Source: a virus
Virus record (IMG/VR): IMGVR_UViG_3300035698_003406
Span: 1-28,507 of that record
Strand: one strand, 5' to 3'
Length of the DNA: 28,507 nucleotides
This document shows, piece by piece, positions 22,331-28,507 of the stretch; position 1 is the stretch's first letter, and each line of letters begins with the position of its first letter. The translations under genes and the position numbers were made by a program. The notes under the pieces were generated by a model that had not been told where the DNA came from, searched no databases, and saw only the letters and a program-made list of their open reading frames with translations.

Positions 22331-23233
22331 ATGTCAGCAGAACACACGACCGACGCAACGACCGAAGAGATCGTATCAGAATTCAACATCTTTGACCCCG
22401 AAGTATCGTTTGAGATGATCAATTTGAACGACGTCGATGCCGTGATCACGAAAGCACGGTTCACGACGAACGACTTTGGTGGCGCATTTACCGATCGCGA
22501 TGGTAGAAGTATGAGTATTCCAGTGTTGGAAATCGACTTCGAGACCGCCGATGGTGAAACGACAGAGAACCTACTCGTATGCGGCAACGATACGTCATGG
22601 GCCGCAACCGCCGACGGGTTGAACTTGCGACCGCTGAAATCGGCGCAACAGAAGCTGAATAAGAAAGACAGCATGAAGCGGTTCACCGACACGCTTGTCG
22701 ATTCAAAGTTCCCATTGGCGAAGTTCGCCGACGACATGGAAGCGGGTATTTCGGTGGTCGAAGGTGCGGCGGTTCACTTGATTCAGGTGCCGATCAAAGA
22801 CAAAGACGGTAAGGTCAAGTTGAACAAGAAGGGGTTCCCAGTGACCGATCTGACCGTGTCGCAGTATTACCCCGACGGCTTGGGAACACTGAGCAACGGC
22901 ACGAAACCAGCGGAGCGTAAAGCACCGAAGGCGGAAACCGACGTGAATGATGGTGAATCGGTTGACGCGGCGGCGAAGTCTGTGATCGCGGCGTTGTTGG
23001 CAGATGAAGGCGTGTCGATCGCGCGTGCACAGTTGCGGAAGCAAGGCATGGGCATCACGTTGAAGCCCGCGACCGTCACCGATGATACCGCGCGTGATGA
23101 AATGGTCGCCGCGATCGCCGGGGTTGAACGCGCCGCGATCAGTAATCGAATGGCAGATGAAGCCTTTCTGCAGGAAGGTGAAATGGAAGGTTTGTGGGTG
23201 TATGTCGATGGTGTCTTGACCGCGTGTGAATAG
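22331..23233 (+). CDS. Hypothetical protein, possible ssDNA-binding protein
   Basis: A 300-residue protein with ATG 22331 after GAGGAA. The N-terminal 180 residues are beta-rich with conserved-looking parts (VDAVITKARFTTNDFGGAF, SIPVLEIDFETADGETTENL, VVEGAAVHLIQVP), which could be an OB-like fold. A charged linker (AERKAPKAETDVNDGES) follows, and then a helical C-terminal domain (VIAALLADEGVSIARAQLRK). It sits in the replication/recombination operon ahead of nucleases and a Sak4-like ATPase, where phages often carry an SSB. No acidic SSB tail is seen, and the assignment is inference. It stops at TAG 23231-23233. Confidence 0.55.
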   Translation: MSAEHTTDATTEEIVSEFNIFDPEVSFEMINLNDVDAVITKARFTTNDFGGAFTDRDGRSMSIPVLEIDFETADGETTENLLVCGNDTSWAATADGLNLRPLKSAQQKLNKKDSMKRFTDTLVDSKFPLAKFADDMEAGISVVEGAAVHLIQVPIKDKDGKVKLNKKGFPVTDLTVSQYYPDGLGTLSNGTKPAERKAPKAETDVNDGESVDAAAKSVIAALLADEGVSIARAQLRKQGMGITLKPATVTDDTARDEMVAAIAGVERAAISNRMADEAFLQEGEMEGLWVYVDGVLTACE

Positions 23234-23255
23234 AAACGTGTGAACACTGTTACAC

Positions 23256-23282
23256 CGGGGCGGTCGGTCGTGTGCCGCCCCG
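23256..23282 (+). promoter_or_regulatory. GC-rich intercistronic hairpin
   Basis: CGGGGCGG (23256-23263) and CCGCCCCG (23275-23282) pair perfectly around an 11-base loop. It begins 22 bases after a TAG stop and ends 23 bases before the next ATG. No U-tract follows. It could tune translation or protect the message. Confidence 0.55.
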
Positions 23283-23305
23283 AATCTTACATCGAGGTGA
23301 ACGAA

Positions 23306-23713
23306 ATGAATGAGCAAACCAAAACGAAAGAATTGATCGCGTGTGCAGTAGCGAAAGGGTTTGATCGTATCGAACGCGATCACGCGACACGAAAAGCGAT
23401 TGAAGCAATTGAAGTCAGTGGTGATGGAGATGCACACCAACGGATATCAGAACTCATGGAATCGTTGGAATACGTGACAATAGGCACGTTGGATGATTTA
23501 GTTGGACAGGTGCGAAACACGATCACATCAATGCAATGGATTGGCACACCGTCTATGATTCCCAACGTCAGACACGTTTCTTCGCTTACAATGGGCACGT
23601 TATCTGATGGTCGTGAAGAACTTCGCGAAATCATCACAACGTGTGCAATGTTGGATCGTATGTTCGCATACGCCGAAGACCACGCAAAAGGGGTGTTGAA
23701 TGCCGAAGGTTGA
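23306..23713 (+). CDS. Hypothetical protein
   Basis: A 135-residue, mostly helical protein. ATG 23306 is preceded by GAGGTG; the longer frame starting at 23240 covers the hairpin and has no good site. Segments such as CAVAKGFDRIERDHATRKAIEAIE, ISELMESLEYVTIGTLDDLV and REELREIITTCAMLDRMFAYAED look like amphipathic helices. No family is recognised. The stop overlaps the nuclease start by 14 bases. It is in the same frame as the upstream gene across a TAG codon. Confidence 0.6.
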   Translation: MNEQTKTKELIACAVAKGFDRIERDHATRKAIEAIEVSGDGDAHQRISELMESLEYVTIGTLDDLVGQVRNTITSMQWIGTPSMIPNVRHVSSLTMGTLSDGREELREIITTCAMLDRMFAYAEDHAKGVLNAEG

Positions 23714-24530
23714 AGAGATTCTACGTGAAGATATCGATTTGATCGCGCAGATACCGCCCCGATCACCGGGGTTGCACCTGTCGACGATACTTGAATATCT
23801 CGACGAGATGATGGATGGCCCACAATACGACAAGACGATCGACGCGAACACGCGGGCGAGATTCGCAATCGGGTTGGCATGGGAAGCATACCTTTCGCTC
23901 GGCTTGTCGAAGGCGAAAGGGTGGTCGGTTGGTGAAATACGACATGATCACATCATATACACGCCCGACTTTTACGATGGCAAAACAGGTGAAGTGATCG
24001 AAGTGAAAGCAACGTCGCGCGCCGCGACCCGGAAGGGTGGCGAGGTGATGAAGCCAAGCAGTAATCGACGTTGGATGTGGCAAGTCATGGCATACATGCA
24101 AGCGGTCGCGATGACGCGACATGGTAGTGATCACGTCAGCAAAACGAATGATGTGGGTGAAGATGGCTTGCCGATTCCGAACTTACAAGCACGGTTCATC
24201 GTGTTACACTATCACGAATTCGATCGGCAACCACGCCCACGTGAATGGCGACTTGAATTCACCCATCGTGAGATCGCCGACAATTGGCGGATGATACAGA
24301 ATGCCGCGAAAGCCTTCTGCAACGTGTGTGGGGCGCGTGAAGATGTAACGCACGTTATCGATGGGGGTCGCGGCGTGCGGGCGTGTAAGAAGTGTGTGAA
24401 AGCCTACGAACATTGCGACTCGTGCGATCAATACTACGCCGGAAGTCGAAGCGGATTCAGACACAAGCATGATGACGGTGAACAGTGTTGGTATGCACGC
24501 ACCGACGGGGGAAATCTCAATGACAAATGA
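23700..24530 (+). CDS. PD-(D/E)XK nuclease with C-terminal zinc fingers
   Basis: A 276-residue probable exonuclease of the RecB/Cas4-like PD-(D/E)XK group. Catalytic pattern: Glu62 in the GLAWE helix, Asp90 in YTPDF, Glu101-Val-Lys103 (EVIEVKATS) and the QxxxY motif at Gln128 (WQVMAYM). The C-terminal part holds Cys207-x2-Cys210, Cys229-x2-Cys232, Cys239-x2-Cys242 and Cys263, fitting zinc binding. Such nucleases resect DNA for recombination. ATG 23700 has AAGGGG upstream and overlaps the previous stop. It is followed by RtcB with an 11-base overlap. Confidence 0.82.
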   Translation: MPKVEEILREDIDLIAQIPPRSPGLHLSTILEYLDEMMDGPQYDKTIDANTRARFAIGLAWEAYLSLGLSKAKGWSVGEIRHDHIIYTPDFYDGKTGEVIEVKATSRAATRKGGEVMKPSSNRRWMWQVMAYMQAVAMTRHGSDHVSKTNDVGEDGLPIPNLQARFIVLHYHEFDRQPRPREWRLEFTHREIADNWRMIQNAAKAFCNVCGAREDVTHVIDGGRGVRACKKCVKAYEHCDSCDQYYAGSRSGFRHKHDDGEQCWYARTDGGNLNDK

Positions 24531-25743
24531 AACGAAAGTCAACATGACGTTCAACACGACCGGCAATCATAAACACATACGCGTCTTCGGTGAAGTCGAA
24601 GATAACACGATGGCACAAGCGTGGGCGATCGCCGAAAATTCCGACATGCTTGTGTTGATGGCCGACAATCACCTTGGATATTCTATGCCGATTGGCGGCG
24701 TGGCGTTGTATCGCAACCACGTATCGCCGACCGCCGTCGGGTATGATATCGGGTGCGGCAATCAAGCGGTGAGGCTTGGCATACGTGAAGGTGTTGTGCG
24801 GCGTGATCTGGTGAAGTATGTCGATCTTATCAAGTCTACATTTCACTTCGGCGTCGGCGGGTGGATGGAAGGCGGACAGTTTCCAGAAGTCTTCATGCAC
24901 GAAGAATACAAGCCCGCGTGGGAATACATCAAAGAACACATCGAATTTCGCCGCGGCAAACGCGACACGTCACCGATCAACCCGTTCGTGTTTGCGAAGG
25001 GGCAGATCGGCACAATCGGCGGCGGGAATCATTACATCGACCTATTCATCGATGACGATCACGACGTGTGGGCCGGTGTGCATTTCGGGTCGCGGGGGTT
25101 CGGGTATCAAATCGCCGATCACTTCATCGAACGCGGTAAAGTCGAAGGTCATGAAGTCGCGGGCGGTGCAGTGTTATTGCCGATAGATCAAGATATCGCA
25201 ATCGAATACATCGCGTGCATGACGCTTGCGCAAGCCTATGCGTCTGAACACCGACGACTTGTGTGTAATAAGATCGCCGAAGTGTTCAACGTCAGCATCA
25301 ATGACCGGGTTGAAAACCATCACAACTTCGCGGAATACGCACGCAACGTCGGCGGGTGGTTGCATCGGAAGGGTGCGACGGCGAACAAACCTGGTAAGGT
25401 GTCGTTTGTCGGTGGATCGATGGGCGATGTGTCGTATATCATCAAAGGAAAAGAAAACCCCGATGAACAGGTGAAGGCGATGTTTTCCACCATTCACGGC
25501 GCGGGTCGTGTGATGGGACGCATGGAGGCTAAAGGTCGGAAAGGCAAGCCGGGTGCGGTCACGCAGACGATGCAAGACGAGTGGGTTGGGGGCGTTGACC
25601 ATGGTAAGGGCGTGCTTGTCGTCGGTGCGGGTGTGGATGAATCACCGCAGTGTTACAAGCGGATTGACAAGGTGATCGAGTATCATAAGGCGACGGTCGA
25701 AATCGTGTGCACGTTGACACCGATTGCAGTCGTGATGGGGTGA
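24520..25743 (+). CDS. rtcB: RNA-splicing/repair ligase RtcB
   Basis: A 407-residue RtcB ligase, joining RNA 3'-phosphate or 2',3'-cyclic phosphate to 5'-OH ends using GTP and Mn2+. Family motifs are intact: VGYDIGCGN (Cys79, Asp76), GTIGGGNHYIDL (Asn170, His171), GVHFGSRGFG (His188), HHNF (His267/268), LHRKGATAN, GSMGDVSYI, HGAGRVMGR with the guanylated His326, and VDESPQCYKRI with Lys380 near the end. Length equals the bacterial enzyme. ATG 24520 was chosen over ATG 24469 because GGGGG lies upstream and this start overlaps the nuclease by only 11 bases. It may repair tRNAs cut by host anticodon nucleases. Confidence 0.94.
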   Translation: MTNETKVNMTFNTTGNHKHIRVFGEVEDNTMAQAWAIAENSDMLVLMADNHLGYSMPIGGVALYRNHVSPTAVGYDIGCGNQAVRLGIREGVVRRDLVKYVDLIKSTFHFGVGGWMEGGQFPEVFMHEEYKPAWEYIKEHIEFRRGKRDTSPINPFVFAKGQIGTIGGGNHYIDLFIDDDHDVWAGVHFGSRGFGYQIADHFIERGKVEGHEVAGGAVLLPIDQDIAIEYIACMTLAQAYASEHRRLVCNKIAEVFNVSINDRVENHHNFAEYARNVGGWLHRKGATANKPGKVSFVGGSMGDVSYIIKGKENPDEQVKAMFSTIHGAGRVMGRMEAKGRKGKPGAVTQTMQDEWVGGVDHGKGVLVVGAGVDESPQCYKRIDKVIEYHKATVEIVCTLTPIAVVMG

Positions 25744-25747
25744 TGGT

Positions 25748-25981
25748 ATGGAAACGCATGTTGATGTTTCTGAAGATGGTGTGCGACCTACACATGTAGT
25801 GACCGCGCGTATTACGGTTGATCCGGCATTGCAAGACGGTCACGAAGGCGCGTTGTTGGTGATCAAGATCGACAACGACAACGAGCACGTGATCGGTCGG
25901 TTGGTCGCGATCGACATCTTATCATTGAGTGATAAACGTGAAACTGGAGAAGACGACAATGACATCGATCAAGGGCTTTGA
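25748..25981 (+). CDS. Small acidic hypothetical protein
   Basis: A 77-residue protein directly after rtcB, with GGGGTG shortly before ATG 25748. It has an apparent small beta core (THVVTARITVDPALQD, ALLVIKIDNDNEHVIGRLVAID) and an acidic, disordered tail (KRETGEDDNDIDQG). The last 23 bases overlap the ATPase gene. No known domain. It could be an accessory protein of the RtcB or recombination genes, by position only. Confidence 0.55.
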   Translation: METHVDVSEDGVRPTHVVTARITVDPALQDGHEGALLVIKIDNDNEHVIGRLVAIDILSLSDKRETGEDDNDIDQGL

Positions 25982-26798
25982 TCAATACAAGTTCCCCGCA
26001 CGACAATCGTTCGCGATCACGTTGCAGGGTCTCGACGGGACAGGTAAGTCAAGTCTCGCGTTGTCGGCACCGGGCGATATCGCATATCTGTTCACTGAGC
26101 GATCGGCGGATCATCTGAAGATCAACGGTGTGCCGGTCGTCGATATGCCGAACGTGCACCCGTTCGAGATACCATATTCGTTCGGGTATCGGAAGACGAT
26201 TGATCTGGTTGAAGGTGTGCGGATCAACGACGCGTATAAAGAACAATTGACCGTTGACGAATTGAATGAACAGATTCTCGCATGGGAGTATTTTCAATCG
26301 TTGTATTCGGCGTCGTTGGATTGGGAGCAATGCGCCGACCCGTTCGTCGTGATCGATAGCATGTCAACGGTGTATAAGAGTGCACGGCTTGCGATCAACG
26401 GGCGGCTTGAAAAGGTGCGCGGTCGCGACTATGGCCCGGTCAACGAGTCGATGGAACAACTTGTGTATGAAGCCGCGAAAGCGAGTGGAAAGACGGTGAT
26501 CTTCTTGAACCGACTCAAAGAAAAGTGGGTCAACGACACGAACACGGGTATGCATGTCATCGACGGATATTCGCAAACCCGGTTCGCCTCACACGTCGTT
26601 GTCGAGTGTCGATATGATTACAAGACAAAGACGTATGCGCAAGTGATCGACAAATGCGTTGACGACGCGACGTTGAACGGTGAACAGTTGTATATGGGTG
26701 ATACGTATGCACCGCACCCGACGCACGGTGGCGACATCGCCGGGTTGTTGACGATGTTGGGTGTGGATGTTGAAGACACGGGTGTGGGTGACGCATGA
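25959..26798 (+). CDS. Sak4-like RecA-type ATPase
   Basis: A 279-residue RecA-core ATPase of the AAA_24/Sak4 kind found in phage recombination modules. Walker A is GLDGTGKS at 24-31; Walker B PFVVIDSMS is around Asp133; VIFLNRLKEKW is a later motif. Sak4 proteins act in single-strand annealing and homologous recombination together with an SSB. ATG 25959 was chosen because GGAG lies upstream; the frame is open to 25929. The start overlaps the small upstream gene and the stop overlaps the nuclease by ATGA. Confidence 0.82.
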   Translation: MTSIKGFDQYKFPARQSFAITLQGLDGTGKSSLALSAPGDIAYLFTERSADHLKINGVPVVDMPNVHPFEIPYSFGYRKTIDLVEGVRINDAYKEQLTVDELNEQILAWEYFQSLYSASLDWEQCADPFVVIDSMSTVYKSARLAINGRLEKVRGRDYGPVNESMEQLVYEAAKASGKTVIFLNRLKEKWVNDTNTGMHVIDGYSQTRFASHVVVECRYDYKTKTYAQVIDKCVDDATLNGEQLYMGDTYAPHPTHGGDIAGLLTMLGVDVEDTGVGDA

Positions 26799-27502
26799 CC
26801 GGTCGTGTGCTATACGTCGATAACCGTGAAGGGTCGAAGGAGTTGTTGCCGTTGATACGTCATGCGAAGTCAACGTTGATGGCGGCGGGCGATGCCGCCT
26901 TCACCGGCAACGGGCCTGAGGGTCCGCTGGAGATTGGCATCGAAATCAAGACGTTGTCTGACCTTGCCGGGTCGATGCGATCGGGTAGGTTGAATGAACA
27001 ACTCAAAAAGATGATGCGGTCGTTCAACGTCTGCTACCTCGTCATCTATGGCGATTACCGCGTGACCGGCAACGGAAGTGGGGTATTCGATGAACGTTAC
27101 CAACGCACGCTTGAACCATCATGGACTGAACTATGGGGGCGCATGTTGACGATCGAAAATCACATGAACATCAGCGTGTTGTGGGCACCGAACATCGCGG
27201 CGGTCGCGCCGATGATCTGGACAACGTTCACATGGTGGCAACGTGAGTGGGGTGATCATGAGTCGTATCGTGAGGTGACGATACCAACCGGGTTCGGCAT
27301 CATGGGTCAGACGCCAGCGTGTCAAGTCGCCGCGTGTCTACCAGGTATCGGTAAGAAAAAGGCGACGATGGTCGGTGTGCACTTCGGCACCGTGATCGAC
27401 ATGGTGTTGGCGGACGTGAAAGAATGGACGGCGATCGACGGTATCGGCAAGGTGACGGCGGGTCGATGCATGAAATGGTTGACCGAAAGGGGAATGAAGT
27501 GA
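26795..27502 (+). CDS. XPF/ERCC4-type structure-specific nuclease
   Basis: A 235-residue nuclease with an ERCC4 domain: YVDNREGSKELLPLI (Asp9, Arg11, Glu12), GDAAF (Gly32-Asp33), IGIEIKTLSDL (Glu50, Lys52, Asp56, the ERK-x3-D pattern) and SMRSGRLNEQL, then YLVIYGDY. Two helix-hairpin-helix motifs follow near residues 175-190 (LPGIGKKKA) and 210-225 (IDGIGKVTAG). This layout is that of XPF/Mus81-like enzymes, which cut branched DNA. Its start overlaps the ATPase stop as ATGA and its end the HNH gene, so it belongs to the recombination operon. Confidence 0.9.
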   Translation: MTGRVLYVDNREGSKELLPLIRHAKSTLMAAGDAAFTGNGPEGPLEIGIEIKTLSDLAGSMRSGRLNEQLKKMMRSFNVCYLVIYGDYRVTGNGSGVFDERYQRTLEPSWTELWGRMLTIENHMNISVLWAPNIAAVAPMIWTTFTWWQREWGDHESYREVTIPTGFGIMGQTPACQVAACLPGIGKKKATMVGVHFGTVIDMVLADVKEWTAIDGIGKVTAGRCMKWLTERGMK

Positions 27503-27753
27503 ACGGGGCAAAGATGAAAGTCGGCAATCGCACGTATCAAGAATATCTTGAATCGACTCATTGGAAAGTATTCCGACGCATCGTGTTGGCATTCTGGGAT
27601 CAACATTGTTCGGTGTGCGGAAGTCTGCAAACATCCGCCGCGTTGCACATACACCACAATTCGTATGATCGGATCGGTGAAGAACGCTTATCCGACGTTG
27701 TCGTGTTGTGCCCGGCGTGTCATAAACTATTTCACGATGCGGAGAAAAAATGA
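27499..27753 (+). CDS. HNH-family protein
   Basis: An 84-residue HNH endonuclease-type protein. Core motif: CSVCG (Cys37, Cys40), LHIHHNSYDRIGEER (His52-His53, Asn54), and LCPACHKLFHD (Cys71, Cys74, His75, His79), so both zinc and metal ligands are kept. GTG 27499 overlaps the upstream stop as GTGA and has AAAGGGG six bases upstream; ATG 27514 is an alternative. Genes of this type in phages include homing endonucleases and packaging or recombination nucleases. The end overlaps the methylase start by ATGA. Confidence 0.8.
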   Translation: MNGAKMKVGNRTYQEYLESTHWKVFRRIVLAFWDQHCSVCGSLQTSAALHIHHNSYDRIGEERLSDVVVLCPACHKLFHDAEKK

Positions 27754-28100
27754 ATAAGAAACTCAAGGCACCGTTCCCCTACTTCGGTGGGAAGTCTCGC
27801 GTCGCGCCCATGGTATGGGAGCGATTCGGGGATACGAAGAACTACGTGGAGCCGTTCTGCGGATCGTGTGCCGTGCTGTTGGGTCGTCCTGCGTGGCCGG
27901 AAGGTGAGGTGCGATACGAGACCGTCAACGACAAGGACTGCATGATTGCGAACTTCTGGCGTGCCGTGAAGTATGCACCCGACGCAGTTGCGGAACACGC
28001 CGACTGGCCAGTGAACGAAGCGGACCTGCACGCACGGAACCGATGGCTCATCGGTCAACGTGAATCGCTGTATGATGCACTGGTAGCTGATCCTGAATAG
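27750..28100 (+). CDS. D12-class DNA adenine methylase, N-terminal part ended by TAG
   Basis: The first 116 residues of a Dam-like N6-adenine methyltransferase. SAM-binding motifs are intact: PYFGGKS (residues 10-16) and YVEPFCGSCAV (about 32-42). NDKDCMIANFWRAV follows, matching the family. The frame is then closed by TAG (28098-28100) after ADPE, exactly where the family continues '..y.DAkIAGWWvWG'. The following sequence keeps the same frame and the family pattern. A product of this length would lack the DPPY catalytic motif. Only 1 of 16 Leu codons across both parts is TTG, unlike the neighbours, which suggests recent transfer. ATG 27750 overlaps the HNH stop. Confidence 0.8.
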   Translation: MNKKLKAPFPYFGGKSRVAPMVWERFGDTKNYVEPFCGSCAVLLGRPAWPEGEVRYETVNDKDCMIANFWRAVKYAPDAVAEHADWPVNEADLHARNRWLIGQRESLYDALVADPE

Positions 28101-28507
28101 CACGACGCGAAGATCGCCGGGTGGTGGGTATGGGGTATCTGCTCATGGTTTGGATGGGGATTTGCAGAGCGAGACATGAAAAAACTTCCTCAGCTCGGTA
28201 GACCACAAGGCATCAACGGGGCAACACATGATCCACAGAGCATCCTTCGACATCTACCTGATCGCCTTCGGAGAGTGCGTGCCGCTTGCGGAGACTGGAC
28301 ACGGGTTGTCTGCACGACAGCAACAACGCACCACGGTCTCACTTCCGTATTCCTTGACCCGCCGTATTGCTCTAATCGTGAGAGTCATGTATACGCCAAC
28401 GAGATGACCACCGAGTCCTTACAGGTCCGCGATTGGGCCGTTGAACATGGTGATGACGAGCGTTTCCGTATTGCGCTGTGTGGACATGAAGGTGAGCACG
28501 ATATGCC
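28101..28507 (+). pseudogene. D12-class methylase, C-terminal part after in-frame TAG (cut by window edge)
   Basis: Continuing in the same frame after TAG 28098 the translation reads HDAKIAGWWVWGICSWFGWG, then RHLPDRLRRVRAACGDWTR and VFLDPPYCSNRE, with DPPY at 28356-28367 and later RIALCGHEGEHDM. All are conserved parts of the D12 methylase family, with no frameshift. So the gene was whole until a nonsense change or an equivalent sequencing difference. A restart at ATG 28176 is possible but has no strong site. It runs past 28507. Confidence 0.72.

Noticed and set aside
28098-28100. Reassignment of TAG to an amino acid across this phage
   Set aside because: TAG ends the tail terminator, gp10-like, major capsid and 22331 genes at their expected family ends, so it acts as a stop here; only the methylase case is odd.
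1-28507. tRNA genes, integrase/att sites, insertion sequences and CRISPR arrays
   Set aside because: I looked for them by eye and saw no clover-leaf sequence, recombinase motif, transposase or regular spacer repeat; a covariance-model tRNA search would be needed to be certain.
27750-28507. Methylase break explained by a frameshift
   Set aside because: Both halves are in the same frame with only TAG between them.

Overview
The window looks like part of the genome of a tailed, siphovirus-like bacteriophage (Caudoviricetes). It carries an HK97-type head module, a long-tail module with a tape measure and a -1 frameshift in the tail chaperone, and a phage-type replication/recombination module. 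A 3-TM holin and a signal-peptide protein resembling an outer-membrane barrel suggest a Gram-negative host, but I cannot name it. I see no integrase, repressor, tRNA, DNA polymerase, primase or CRISPR array.

Layout: two divergent arms leave a control region at about 16.06-16.35 kb. The leftward arm (minus strand, 16056 to 1) reads, in transcription order: small unknown ORF, barrel-like secreted protein, holin, small and large terminase, portal fused to a MuF-like domain, prohead protease, major capsid protein, beta-solenoid-like repeat protein with an N-terminal membrane segment, unknown head-region protein, head-tail connector, unknown, head-tail joining protein, HK97 gp10-like protein, tail terminator, tail tube, unknown, tail assembly chaperone (frameshifted), tape measure, repeat-containing tail-region protein, and a gene cut by the window edge.

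The rightward arm (plus strand, 16346 to 28507) starts with small genes. The first few (about 16.3-17.1 kb) have unlike codon use and end in a truncated gene. Then come zinc-ribbon and ParB-like proteins, a membrane protein, a DnaN-like sliding clamp, an SF3 (D5/P4-type) helicase and a non-coding 236-bp stretch with 10-bp-phased TTGAC repeats and an AT run (candidate origin). After these are a possible ssDNA-binding protein, a PD-(D/E)XK nuclease with zinc fingers, an RtcB RNA ligase, a Sak4-like RecA-type ATPase, an XPF/ERCC4-type nuclease, an HNH protein and a D12-class DNA adenine methylase broken by an in-frame TAG. Most rightward genes overlap by 1-4 bases (ATGA/GTGA), so they are probably translationally coupled.

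How it fits together: the rightward arm would be early, replicating and recombining phage DNA with host polymerase, while RtcB may repair RNAs cut by host defences. The leftward arm would be late, building heads and tails and lysing the cell. The control region has facing promoters and ATGATAA half-sites inside the promoter elements, suggesting one regulator could set the early/late balance. Short noncoding gaps often hold GC-rich hairpins without U-tracts, some placed to affect ribosome binding. No gene-free stretch exceeds 300 bases; the two longest are 16057-16345 and 22095-22330.
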